From: Vicia villosa
Taxonomy: Eukaryota; Streptophyta; Magnoliopsida; Fabales; Fabaceae
Reading direction: 5' to 3'
Length of the DNA: 64,000 nt
Assembly (NCBI RefSeq): GCF_029867415.1
Contig: NC_081181.1
Location: 69,602,558-69,666,557, forward strand
Shown: positions 22,801-33,119 of the stretch, in pieces
Position numbering within the stretch: the stretch's first letter is position 1
How the letters are laid out: every line of letters begins with the position of its first letter
Program-made: the position numbers and the translations under genes
The notes under the pieces: generated by a model
Seen by the model: the letters and a program-made list of their open reading frames with translations, nothing else
The model's database searches: none
What the model was told of the DNA's origin: nothing

Positions 22801-23465
22801 CATACTCTTAAAGAACCATTTTTTTTAATAACTGGCACAATATTAGCAATCCATTCAACATACCTCGTGGTCTGGATGAATTTACAGCGCAGGAGTCTTT
22901 CTACCTCTGCTTTAATCTTCGAATGGATTTCAGGTGCGAACCTTCTGGGAGTCTGCTTAATAGGCTTTTTCCCTTCTTTGATTGGTAATTTTAATTCGAC
23001 TAAATCTCGTCCCAAACCAGACATTTCATCGTAATCCCACGCAAAACAATCTTTGTTTTCTTTCAGCAACGTAATGACTTTAGATTTTAGAGTTGGTTCC
23101 AGCTTTGCACTGACATACGTTATCCTCTTCCGATCCCCTTCCCCGAGATTTACTTCTTCAAGTGGGTCTTGGGCTAACATTTTAATATTTGAAGCCATAG
23201 GATCTTTTTCGAATCCCAGAGGCTCTTCGTCATAAATTGCATCCAATTTTTGGGTAACTTCTTCCTCCGTGGTGTTTGCCATTCGAACTGGATCTTCAAA
23301 GGATTGAGAGGACGCATGTAACTTTGAATCTGATATCGCTTCGATTTCTGAAACCGATTCTAGCGTTATGTTTGATAACTCGGCTTCGAGAGCCGTGTTT
23401 CTTTTATTCTCGGCTATATAAGCCGAAATCTTCTCGAAGAAAGAGGACTCAGACATTATCAACAT
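19848..23465 (-). CDS. pol: T1 Pol: reverse transcriptase, dual RNase H, integrase (1,205 aa)
   Basis: An intact frame from ATG 23465 that copies element RNA into DNA and inserts it. RT sits at about residues 190-360 (VCIDFRDLNAATPKDEYP, MPFGLKNAGATYQ, catalytic YIDD). A first RNase H-like domain follows near 430-540 (LYISASDKTIGIML, then YLSRVL). A second one near 600-720 has YFDGSTHKEG, NNEAEYEAL and GDSELVIKQL, the archaeal-type RNase H typical of the Tat lineage. Integrase has a HHCC zinc finger (GCQECQ), then D (WALDLIGEI), D (TTDQGSVF) and E (ANGQVEAANK). Protease lies upstream in another frame. The overlap AATGTCTGA places the pol ATG against the protease stop, so a frameshift or splicing would be needed to join them. 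Confidence 0.92.
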   Translation of the reverse strand: MLIMSESSFFEKISAYIAENKRNTALEAELSNITLESVSEIEAISDSKLHASSQSFEDPVRMANTTEEEVTQKLDAIYDEEPLGFEKDPMASNIKMLAQDPLEEVNLGEGDRKRITYVSAKLEPTLKSKVITLLKENKDCFAWDYDEMSGLGRDLVELKLPIKEGKKPIKQTPRRFAPEIHSKIKAEVERLLRCKFIQTTRYVEWIANIVPVIKKNGSLRVCIDFRDLNAATPKDEYPMPVAEMLIDSAAGYEYLSMLDGYSGYNQIFIAEEDVSKTAFRCPGAIGTYEWVVMPFGLKNAGATYQRAMNSIFHDFIETFMQVYIDDIVVKSVSDSNHLDHLSQSFERMRKHGLKMNPLKCAFFVQAGDFLGFLVHKKGIEINQNKTKAIMETKPPSTKKQLQSLLGKINFLRRFISNLSGRTQAFSPLLRLKEGKFEWLAEHQEAFEKIKQYLMHPPILAPPNGKKHMRLYISASDKTIGIMLAQEDENGIERAIYYLSRVLNDAETRYSAIEKLCLCLYFSCIKLKYYIKPVDVYVSSHCDVIKHMLSKPILHSRIGKWALALTEYSLTFQPLKAMKGQIVAYFIVDHAVVESSQQYVELPPWKLYFDGSTHKEGTGVGILLISPEGIPTKLKYKIEGPLCSNNEAEYEALIAGLEALLELGATRVEIKGDSELVIKQLTKEYKCIKENLIMYFIIVNRLLKKFEYVDLNHVPRLQNQEANDLEQLASGYRVSKNKFKELIQVRGRAMATKLSPSDLENSQIGFANKEEFEVLNIDSLADTDWRSPIVNYLKDPSSDTDRKVKYRALSYFLMGNELFKKTPEGVLLKCLGETEAYLALSNVHSGACGAHQAGHKMKWLLFRYGMYWPSMLKDCIEFAKGCQECQEHAGIQHAPANELSSIIKPWPFRGWALDLIGEIHPKSSRGQRYILVGIDYFTKWVEAIPLANVDQEAVIKFIQKHIIYRFGIPESITTDQGSVFTGRKMQDFAKEIGFKLFTSTPYYAQANGQVEAANKIIIGLIKKHVGKKPKSWHKTLDQALWACRTSPKEATNTTPSQLTFGHDAVLPVEIYLQSVRIQRQAEIPPNMYWELMMNELVDLDEDRLRALEMIKRQKERVSRAYNKRVKGKTFINNDLVWKVILPIDRKNQALGKWSPHWEGPFRILKVFSNNAYEIEELAEDRRILRVNGKYLKRYKPSMHEVKIAKT

Positions 23466-23810
23466 CGTCGTCCCAGCCTGTTGGCCGTACTGTCATACCC
23501 CAAAATTTGCCTTCCATATTCCATTTACAATGATTCAAAGTTCAAGATTCAATTCCAAAGCTTTGCTCAAACAATCCCAAGATCCACAGTCAACTGATCC
23601 AATCCTAAAGGCCAACTACAATCAAAGCATGATTCAAACCTATGATCATTGGTCAAACATCAAGTATAGAGGTCCATAACCATCATTTGATCAAATAATG
23701 ATCATGATTCCATTAATAGAAACTCAGAGATGAACAAATACAAAAAGGTTCAAATTAGGGTTTCTTAGGAGAAAGTCAACCCAACTTTGACTGGGCATAA
23801 CTTTCAAATA

Positions 23811-25897
23811 CTTTTTACCCTTTCTAGGAGCCTTGTTCAGACAGTCTTTTAAAGACCCGCCTTCTTATCCTTTCTATTTTCAAACCCTTTCAGACAGTCT
23901 TCTCTAAGACATATTCATTTCCAAGAACCTTTTCTAGGTAGTCTTCTGTAAGACATCTCTTAACTTTTTCCAGTTAGTCTTTTAAGACGTATTCAAACTT
24001 CTCTTACGCTTTCAAGAACCTTGTCAAACTTTGTTTAAAGTACAGAGTCTTTTCTAAGACAGTTCACCATCCTTCTAGGGTAATCTTCTTCAATATGTTT
24101 TTCCTAAAGTTTTGTTTAAAACCCCACATTCCATAAAACAGTATTTATCCTTTATAGGAATCTTTTGACACTCTGCACAAACATATCCCTTTGAGCTTTG
24201 TTTAAAGCACAGTCTTATTTAAGACAATTTCCCATTCTTTCCAAGGACCTCTTCAGGTAATCTTATAAAAGACATCATCTCATTCTGAGTACTCAGCAAA
24301 TCACTGTCTGTCGGGATGCGACCGAAATGCATGACTCATTTTGAAAAGCATCTGCTTCACATTCAAATCAACACTTAGCATCAAGGAGACCTCAAAATTG
24401 GTCTAATCAAAGACGATCATTCCTGATAAAGACCCTTGAATGAGGAAACCACGTTCAGAGGGTTTTCCTAAAACAGGGGCATACAACCAAGAATCCTATG
24501 GACTAAGGGCATATCTTTCAAGAATTCAAACATTGGGGCAATGCATATCAGGCAAGATATGGTGAAAACTCGAGTTCTCTCTAAAGGTCCTTCATTCAGG
24601 TTAAGGGGCATGTTTCAAAATCTCTGACATTCGGGAAGTCATATTATTATCACACAAGGAGCATTGTTGCGTAATTGACCTTCCCACGCCTGTACTATTT
24701 ACAGCCCGCAGTGTGGGATAGGCATACATGCATAATTCTCATTTATTTTGAGAATCTCATTACATGACACATGCATCATGACATTGCATAAAACTAACGC
24801 TGCCTTTTCAGGTCACTTCATAATCAGAAGGGTGTTATCATCCAATTACAGCGCAAATACGATCGTATCAACGATTCAATCTTAACAGATACAATTCCAA
24901 TACCTCATTCCAAGTCTTTCTTCAAAGGCAATCCAGAAGCCATCTAAGAATTTCTCACCTCTCCAGGTAGTCTTGTCCAAGACAATCATCCTAACCTTTC
25001 CAAGCAGTCTTGTTTAAGACGTATCCTAACCTTTCTAGGCAATCTTGTTTAAGATGTATCCTATCCTTTCTAGGTAGTCTTGTCTAAGACGCTCCATGTC
25101 CTTTATAGGAACCTTTCTAGGTAGTTTTGTTTAAAACGTTTCATGTCCTTTATAGGAACCTTTCTAGGTAGTTTTGTTTAAAACATCTTATGTCCTTTAT
25201 AGGAACCTTTCTAGGTAGTTTTGTTTAAAACGTTTCATGTCCTTTATAGGAACCTTTCTAGGTAGTTTTGTTTAAAACGTTTCATGTCCTTTATAGGAAC
25301 CTTTCTAGGTAGTTTTGTTTAAAACGTCTTATGTCCTTTATAGGAACTTTTCTAGGTAGTTTTGTTTAAAACGTTTCATGTCCTTTATAGGAACCTTTCT
25401 AGGTAGTTTTGTTTAAAACGTCTTATGTCCTTTATAGGAACCTTTCTAGGTAGTTTTGTTTAAAACGTTTCGTTCCCTTTATAGGAATCTTTCTAGGTGA
25501 GTCTTGTTTAAGACACATCATGCCTTTCTAGGTAGCCTTCTTAAAATATTTATCCAATCTTTTCTAAGACACACTTAGTTCTTTTAAAGAACTCCTCAGT
25601 TAGTCTTCTCCAAGACATTCTTCCCAAGCATTGTTCAAAGCCTAAGCTTCTTCGCATCAACTTTCGATATACCCTATTCAGGAACCTCTTCAGGTAGTCT
25701 TATGTAAGACATTACTTCCTCTCTCCTCAGATACAATCAAATGATCCAGGTCTGAAAAGCATATGCTTTAGACAAGTACCCTTCCAGGCAAATAGATGGC
25801 ATCTATAAGCCTATCTCCCACAGAACTCTTTCCCTACGCAAGCAAATTCCAGGGCATTTCAGTGTCCAATCATCTTCTACCTCTTCAGGTTCAAGAA
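23811..25897 (+). repeat. 3' untranslated repeat field with 47-bp tandem array
   Basis: The whole stretch consists of worn copies of a motif of the type TTTCTAGGTAGTCTT...TAAGAC. At 25099-25474 it becomes a clean array of eight 47-bp units (TCCTTTATAGGAACCTTTCT, then AGGTAGTTTTGTTTAAAACG, then TTTCATG or TCTTATG). The two unit endings alternate irregularly. There is no coding content. Tandem arrays in the 3' UTR of Ogre-like elements are a known source of plant satellites. Confidence 0.85.
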
Positions 25898-25914
25898 GAT
25901 TGAACAGGGGCAGC

Positions 25915-28900
25915 TGTCATACCCCAAAATTTGCCTTCCATATTCCATTTACAATGATTCAAAGTTCAAGATTCAATTCCAAAGCTTTGCTCAAACAATC
26001 CCAAGATCCACAGTCAACTGATCCAATCCTAAAGGCCAACTACAATCAAAGCATGATTCAAACCTATGATCATTGGTCAAACATCAAGTATAGAGGTCCA
26101 TAACCATCATTTGATCAAATAATGATCATGATTCCATTAATAGAAACTCAGAGATGAACAAATACAAAAAGGTTCAAATTAGGGTTTCTTAGGAGAAAGT
26201 CAACCCAACTTTGACTGGGCATAACTTTCACATGGAACATCAAAAATTCCCCACTCAAAGTCTATTTTGAAGGAAATTGGATTCCCTACAACTTTGTCTC
26301 TCACAAGCCATGGCTAGAAATGCTTCGTTTGAGAGGTATGATGCAAAAGATTACAGGTCATTTCTAAGCATCCTTCAAAAGCAGTTTTTTGGCAAAGAGG
26401 ATATGATCAAGAATTCCTCCATAGAGTTAAAATTGAGAGAGATATGCATGATGGAAGTTGAGCAATTTTCAAGAGAAGCACGAAACCCTAATTGACCAAA
26501 ACAGGGTTTTTGGACTAATGGGCTTAGAATTCTGATTTCAAATATGACCATGGCCCATAAAAGGACTCTTGAACCTTTTATTTTATTTTTATTACATTTA
26601 TTTTTGTTTAATTGAATTTTTATTCATTTTAACATTTATAAATTATATAAATATGAAATAAATGGTTTTAAATCAAGGATTGATTTTCCAATTAAGTTTC
26701 AATCATCCAAATATTAAATATATGGTGAAATTTTCGTGGAAAAGAGGACTAATGAGAAAAGTTTAGGTTTAAGTCATTTTTAGAAAGAAAAGATGAAAAA
26801 ATTCTCAATATAAGATCTTTCCATAAAGTTTGCTTAGGGCTAATTTCTCAGCCCTAATGCTATCATATATATTCTGAAGATACCACAAGAGGAGGGGGAC
26901 GGAAAAAGAAGAGGAAACCCTAGCCCTTGAAGCCTCCAAAAAATCCAAAAATCACATAAAAGAGAGACTTTCGTTTTGGGGTTAAGGGGGATTTACGATC
27001 TCTGCCAGACATCCTAATTGACTTCTGAGATGCCAAGAGGTAAGATGGAAGGAAGAACGAAGCCTGGTAGCGTCTGAGATAAGCATCCCGTGTTCATCAC
27101 CTTCACTTATATTCTGATTCCTATTACTTGCATATCGTGGTGTTTTAATTCATGCTAACAGTATAATTGAGTTCGTGATAGTGTTTAGAGTCGATTGGAA
27201 CCATTACATGGAAGGTTTAACGCAAGGATGGTGAGACACCATGGCTAGGGCTTCCGAGATGAAGTCCTTCGAAACCATAGCTGCGTTCGTTTTCAAGAAA
27301 AATGAAAGGCATATTCGGATTCAGGAGGAAATTTCGGGTAAGAAGCAACCTTTTGTTTGCATTTAATCCGGTTTGTTGCAGGTCGCGGTTATGGATCCCA
27401 TCGGAGAAGAAGGAGTTCTTCAGTTCTCCGGCGACGCTGCGTTTCCCAGTGGCACGCGCAGCTCTCCAATTCGCTGGTCAAACAACCGAACCCCCTCTCT
27501 CTTCGTGATTGGCCATTCCAAGAACTATTGGGCCCCACGCACAGGCTGGTTTGACTTTCCCAATTATTAACGCGTTACTTTATTAACTTTATTGGGTTGG
27601 TTAATATGACAGCATAACGAAATAGCTTGGTTGGTTGGGGAATGCATATTATGTCTAACAGGTCCTGGGTTCAATCCCGGTTTCCGAAATTATTTTTCTT
27701 CTTTGTTATCCATGGATCTGATGTAGCATGCCCAAACACACCCGCGGTGGACCCTCATCCATAGACCATTGGATTCAACACAAGATCAGATCCAACGCCC
27801 AGGGACTGGAGGCTCATCATGGACATCCAGGCGCATAGCACAGGATCGTTACCCAGGTTCTCTTATTTAATAGTTAATTATATGTGATTTAATTAATTAT
27901 TTTGATGAGAATTAGAATATCAAACCAGGGTTAAAGTTAGGATATAACATTTTCTCCGATTATTATTCGATTTTTGTCGATTATCCGACTTAGTTGATTT
28001 TAATTAGTTTTAATTATTAAAAAATCACAAAAACCCTAAAAAGGTTTATTCATCCATTAGGGTTCGATCAATCCCATTGGCCCTTGGCCAAATATTAGGA
28101 TTTAAATTATTATTCGTTTCGACTAAATTTATTGGTCGCGATGATTAATAATCGATTAATTTGATTAATCAAATCCTATAAATTAAAATAATATAATTCA
28201 AATAAACTCATTTTTGCTAAATGGTTTTAACCAAAGCTATTGGTTACGATGATTAGCATTTCCTCTTTATCAAATTCGTTATTATTTGTAATCAAATCTA
28301 TTGATTATGAGGGGTAACGATAAAATGAAATAAATAAAACACATCAATTTGCTAACGGTGATAATCGAATCAATCGATTAGAATAATTAGCAATGCTTTT
28401 ATTAATCTGTTAATTATGGTGATTAAACCTATTGATCATCGCGATTAATGGTAACAAATTAAAAACAGGGTTGTACGCCCAATCCGAAAACACTTCCCAA
28501 ATCTAAAACATTCAAAACACTTCAAATCATACTACGGATTTTTATCCTTATTCAAAACTACGATAGGCCATTCAAAAAGCCTCTAAAACCATCTCAAATC
28601 AAATTTCAACTCTAAGGGCGTACAACCCTTCCCCGAACTACGTTGACTCTGATTCTCCCTAAGGAGATACATAGGCACTTGGCAACAAGGCGAGTCCCCT
28701 TCCCTCTAAATCTCATTTTTTCCCGATTCATTTCCCTTAATTATTTAACCCTCGAAAGCATAAACCTTACCTTAATACTCTTAGCCATAAAACTGTTGAC
28801 CTTAGATTCAAAGCCATAGGAAAGGGTTGAGGGTGCCTAACACCTTCCCTCGACCTGAATATAGTATCTTACCCTGATCTCTATACTGCGTAGGGTTTCC

Positions 28901-28961
28901 TATTCGCCCTTCAGAATAGGTGGCGACTCTAATCTTTAAGATTTTAGGGCAGGTTGCTACA
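25915..28961 (+). repeat. full LTR of the nested Ogre-like element (3,047 bp)
   Basis: It runs from TGTCATACCCC to GGTTGCTACA. A TATA-like CATATATATTC is at about 26863-26874. A tRNA-like A box/B box pair is at 27623-27678. The segment near 28620-28700 (CCTTCCCCGAACTACGTTGA, CTCTGATTCTCCCTAAGGAG) is the part best conserved with the solo LTR at 60984-63710. The short open frames here are not genes. Confidence 0.88.
27623..27690 (+). other. tRNA-like (Pol III box) sequence inside LTR
   Basis: TAGCTTGGTTGG (27623-27634) resembles an A box, and GGTTCAATCCC (27668-27678) fits a B box, followed by a T-rich tail. It does not fold into a convincing complete tRNA by eye. A counterpart lies at the same relative place in the solo LTR (62725-62790). 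Confidence 0.45.
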
Positions 28962-28966
28962 CGTAC

Positions 28967-30112
28967 CGCTGGATAATTCTCTGTTGATGTGCCCTCTTCT
29001 GGACCGTCCATTATCTCCCTGTTCCATTGGAAGCCATTTGGATGCAACGATAGATAATACAATGCGTTCTTGTTTGGGGTGTATATATCTTCTGCAGCAT
29101 GACAAGGTCCTATATTTCCCAAGTTCCTATCGAAACTAGTCTTATTGACTTGATTAACTTCAGCCATATAATAACTCTGGTCTCCTTCGATGTTCTCCAC
29201 TATGCCATCTTGTCTCCAAATGGTTAGTCTTTGGTGCATAGTTGAAGGCACCGCAGCGACTCCGTGGATCCACTCTCTTCCTAACAAGAGGTTATAGTTT
29301 GCTTTTGCTGGTATTACCATAAACATAGTTGGTCTGGTAACGGAATCCACTGTCAAATTTACTTGAACAACTCCCAGAGTCTGCCCAATTTTACCTTCGT
29401 AGTTTGATAAAACCATGTTATGAGGCCTTATATCTGTGTCGAACATCCCAATTCTCTTCAACATGTATTGGGGCATTAGATTCACTGCTGCCCCTCCATC
29501 CACCAGGACTTTGTTAATGCCAACGTTCTCGATCTTAGCCCTTATATAGAGTGGTTTCAGATGATTTCGCATACCTTCGTCAGGCCTTTCGAAGAAAGCG
29601 TTCTGCTCCTCAACTGCTCCGTTGTTTAACACATAGTAACACACAGGTCTGTGTTTTGCCATCTCTTCGACGTCAGATTCTTCACACTCCTCAACTTCAG
29701 TTTCTTGATTAAACTCGTGAGGGAGGACTGACACTACGTTGCATATCAAGTTGAGGGATGATACTCCATCCGAATCGAAATCATTTGTCATTCTATCTTC
29801 TTCCTTCCAGGAATTGGACCGCATCTTTTCTTCTTCTTCTAAAATGTTTTCAGCTTCGAAGAGTCTGCGTTCTACCGGAGGTTTGCTTATCTTTGTCCCC
29901 TGGTGTTGGACTTGGTTGCTGCTAGACTCTCCAATCTCCCTTGGCTTGTATTCTCTTTGGGCCTTCTTCATTCTCTGGTGCCTCCTCCATTGGGATCTGG
30001 ACATAGGATTTCTGCCTTTGTAATTCTCGAGCCTATGCATCTCTCGATTTGAGGTCTGGAATTGCTTCCATAAGCCATTGCAGTTCTTCCTCCTTGTTCC
30101 CAACTTCGCCAT
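28967..30112 (-). CDS. T1 protease region (aspartic retropepsin), 3' end displaced by nested element
   Basis: This frame runs from ATG 30112 and continues into the nested LTR as far as a stop at 28808. The real sequence ends near 28967, where the insertion begins. At about residue 205 it has the retropepsin active-site motif as VLVDGGAAVNLMP (DGGA where most have D-T/S-G-A), with the later strand LLLGREWIHG near 275. The N-terminal ~90 residues (SQWRRHQRMKKAQRE) look like the basic linker of Tat gag-pro. It overlaps the gag frame (29968-30112) in another frame, so gag-pro needs a frameshift, or this copy has lost or gained a base. Confidence 0.78.
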
Positions 30113-33040
30113 TTATTGGTTCTTGCGCCAGCTTGCACCCATCTGTCCCTAGGTGTATCTGCAGGGACTTTGAATATGACCCTTCGTGCTTTAGGGTGAG
30201 GACTGTCAGGCCTCTTATACGTAGTTCGATTGTCGAACATATATAAATTAGGACGGAGACCTTGGGTTTCCCGATTCATGATAAAATAACTCCTCTCGAG
30301 GGAACGCGCTAGGAGTTCATCATATACAGCTCCACATCTGGGACATAACACCACTTCCGTATTTGCTTTATGGCATCTGACTAAGAAACTCACCAATTTT
30401 TCTGCAGTTCTTGGGTATATCCTTAGCAGTAAGTTTCCACCTCTCCAAGGCTGTTCCAATCTCTCTCTTGAGGTCCTCTCGAAGTCAGCTTGGATTCTCC
30501 GATTCAGCATTATAGAACATCTTGGGCACATCAGCATTTTTCCTCCATTCTTCTCGTGGCAGTTCCAAAGGTAATCTTTCAAGGTTTCCCCCTTAGGCGA
30601 AATATCCACATTTCCCTGTTGCCTTGTCAACCATTCCTCCAACTCTTCGATTTCAGACAAAGGTCGTCTGGCATTTACCATGTTGACAACTGCTGGAGGG
30701 GCCTCAGAAATTTGAATCTGCTGGAGCTTCATCCTGAGGTCTTCAATGGCCTCACTAGTTTTTTCTTCCGGATTGTCGATCATTTCTTGATTGAGGGACC
30801 TTTCAACTTCAGTATTGAAAGCCGCGTCATCATTTAGGCTATCAGTAGCCTGCTTTCCCTTTGACCTTGTTTCTGGTTCAGCAAATTCGACTTCAGATAC
30901 TTCCACCATGTTGATGTCACATGGCTCACACGGGTTGGTATCAGCAATGTTCAAAGGGTTGGTATCGACCTTCATATGGCTCTTAGCCTTGTCAGCGAAC
31001 TTCAAACGACCATCCTTGAGAGCATTCTGAATTAGATCCCTGAAAAGAAAACATTGTGAGGTCTTATGGCCTAAAAAACCATGATATTTACAAAAACCTC
31101 GCTTCTTCCGTTGTTCTAACGGAGGAATTTTAGAGTTAGGAGGTACTATCATTTGGCCATCTTTTACTAACAAATCGAATATTTCGTCACACTTGGTGAC
31201 ATCAAATGTATAAGTTTTCTTAGGGAATCTATCGCTTTTATCATTTTCTATTGGATTCTTCCCGTTAGCAGGGGTAAGTAATTTGCAAGCATAAGGTGGC
31301 GCTTCTTTTAATTCAGCTAGGTCTATCTCGACCTCCTCTATGCCATATGGGTCATCAAAGTTTTCGCTATCAGTGTCTTCGACTTCAACGTAGGATATTC
31401 TTTCTTTTTTGTAACTTTTGTTTACTTTAGCCTTCTCTGCTTTCAGTCGTTCGACCTGTCGAACCCTATCTGCCAATTGGGCCATGTCTCTTAAATATTG
31501 GGTATCTAATTTCTTTCTAATCGAATAGTCTAAACCACCAGCGGCTATTTCGACTAATTCGTGTTCTGGGACGACTGTGAAACATCTCGATTTCAGCAAA
31601 CGGAACCTGTTTAGGTAATCATCAATAGGCTCTGTAAACTTCCTTTTAATACTAGCCAATTCTTTCAAACTTATCTTTGTTTGACCCATGTAAAATTATT
31701 CGTGGAACAATCTTTCTAGTTGTGTCCATGTATCTATGGAATTTGGGGGTAGGGTAGTAAACCAGACGAAAGCGTTCTTGGTCAATGAACTAGGGAAATA
31801 CTTGATCCTTAGATCCTCGTTTCCTGCTAACGTTCCTGCCTCCGTCAAATATCTGGCTATATGCTCCACCGTTGATTCATTAGTATCCCCTGCAAACTTG
31901 GTGAATTTGGGCACCTTAATGCCCCTTGGCAACTCACTTTGCATGATGTATTCAGGTATGGGAGATGTATAATTTGGACGTCGAAATCCAGTATTTAAAC
32001 CGTTATTAGCCATTATTCTTTCTACCATGGCAGTAAGATTATTTTCTGTTGCCAAATCATTTCTCCTGACTCTGTGGATAACTGCGTCAGGATGTTCGTC
32101 TCTCCCTACCATAACTACTCTGGGCTGTTGTCGAGGGATAGCCTGTTGGCCAGTCTCCGTTGTTTCGATTTGAGTTCCCATTTCGACCATTGGGTTCTGT
32201 CCCATTGGATTTGGCCTTGGTGGGGGTTCTATATTTCGAATTTGTCGGACAATTGGATCTTCTTCTTGGTGGGTTGATTGGTTATTCCTTCGTCTTTCTT
32301 GTGGGACTCCCAAAAAATCCGCCATTCGTCCCAATTGTGATGATAACCTTTGGTATGTTTCTGCGCTATCCTGGCTAGATCTAGTAATGCTTGTTACTAT
32401 TGGATTGAAGATGGTTCCTAATTCTCTAGCAAGGAGTCCTACCATGTCCTGGTTACTTGCATCCATTTCTTGTCGGAATGCTGCTTGAGTACTCGTGGTC
32501 ATAGGGGGGAATCTGAGTCGACGCACCAATATTGTGTGCGCTTCGACCTACTGAACCCACGTTCGGTGAAAGCGCCGCTGGGTTGGTTGTAGTGTATGTA
32601 GGTCCTGCTCCTCGTAGTCCTGCCATATACGAATATGGCATCCCGTATTGCATATTTGGTCTCCAACCATCTACAGTGAATGAAGGCCCTGGGGTGGAAA
32701 AATGATTTGCAGCGTTCGTCGATACGGGTGGTATCTCGCTTGCACTTACAGACAGAGGAGCGGTAGTCGATACTGAAATGGGGATAGTCCCAATTGATGT
32801 GGAAGTATTTCCGACCATGGTTTGCGAACTACCCGCTGGCTCAGATCCTGTCGAAACCGGTATGGCCTGCGCTCCTTGAGTGGATGTCGAAACATTCGTC
32901 GCGTTTGACGCTGCTGTTCCTGATCCTTGTGGGGGATTTTCTTCGCCCCCTGCATTGGTCGTTACGACCATTTTCTTGTTGTACCTTCGTTTAGGAACTG
33001 GTTTTGCACTGTTGGTTAATTTACCGTTCCTAAGGTTCAT
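29968..33040 (-). pseudogene. gag: T1 gag, broken by one frameshift and one stop
   Basis: Gag packages element RNA. The first ATG is at 33040 (MNLRNGKLTN), about 80 bases after the LTR. The frame shifts at a run of six C (minus; 32505-32510), continues as 32529-31696, meets a TAA at 31693-31695 where CAA (Gln) is expected between LFHE and FYMGQTKISL, and then stays open to 29968. Landmarks are FAGDTNESTVEHIARYL and WFTTLPPNSI, a zinc knuckle-like CKYHGFLGHKTSQC, and two later CPRC motifs, MLMCPRCSIM and VVLCPRCGAVYDE, each preceded by a Cys-His pair. The homopolymer shift could be a sequencing error; the stop is a simple C-to-T change. Confidence 0.85.
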
Positions 33041-33098
33041 ACAAGGTCTTGACAATTTCTAGACAAAACAATCAATTAATAATACTTAGTTTGACACT

Positions 33099-33116
33099 GT
33101 CCCACTGGGCGTGCCA
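33099..33116 (-). other. T1 primer binding site
   Basis: The minus strand reads TGGCACGCCCAGTGGGAC, three bases after the 5' LTR. It starts TGG as needed to pair with a tRNA CCA end. tRNA-Arg is the primer reported for Ogre-type elements; I cannot confirm the match here. The same site with one change lies at 43572-43589. Confidence 0.7.
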
Positions 33117-33119
33117 ATT

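Larger units (their letters stand above)
23486..28966 (+). mobile_element. internally deleted Ogre-like LTR element nested in T1 (TSD CGTAC)
   Basis: The element occupies 23491-28961, with CGTAC on both sides (23486-23490, 28962-28966). It begins with the first ~320 bases of an LTR (TGTCATACCCC...), jumps at about 23811 into 3' untranslated sequence, reaches a PPT (about 25898-25914, GAACAGGGGCAGC) and ends with a full LTR (25915-28961). The rest of the 5' LTR, the PBS and all of gag-pol are gone. The ~320 shared LTR bases look identical, so the deletion is recent. It separates T1 protease from T1 pol. The LTR ends resemble those of the legume Ogre family, which is an inference. Confidence 0.85.

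Noticed and set aside
26277..26495. 72-codon plus-strand frame in the nested LTR
   Set aside because: LTR sequence without domain or promoter context.
27302..27570. Overlapping plus-strand frames in a GC-richer patch of the nested LTR
   Set aside because: Three frames are open at once, with no ATG context or domain; not conserved in the solo LTR.
27623..27690. Functional tRNA gene
   Set aside because: A- and B-box words are present, but acceptor and anticodon stems do not pair by eye.
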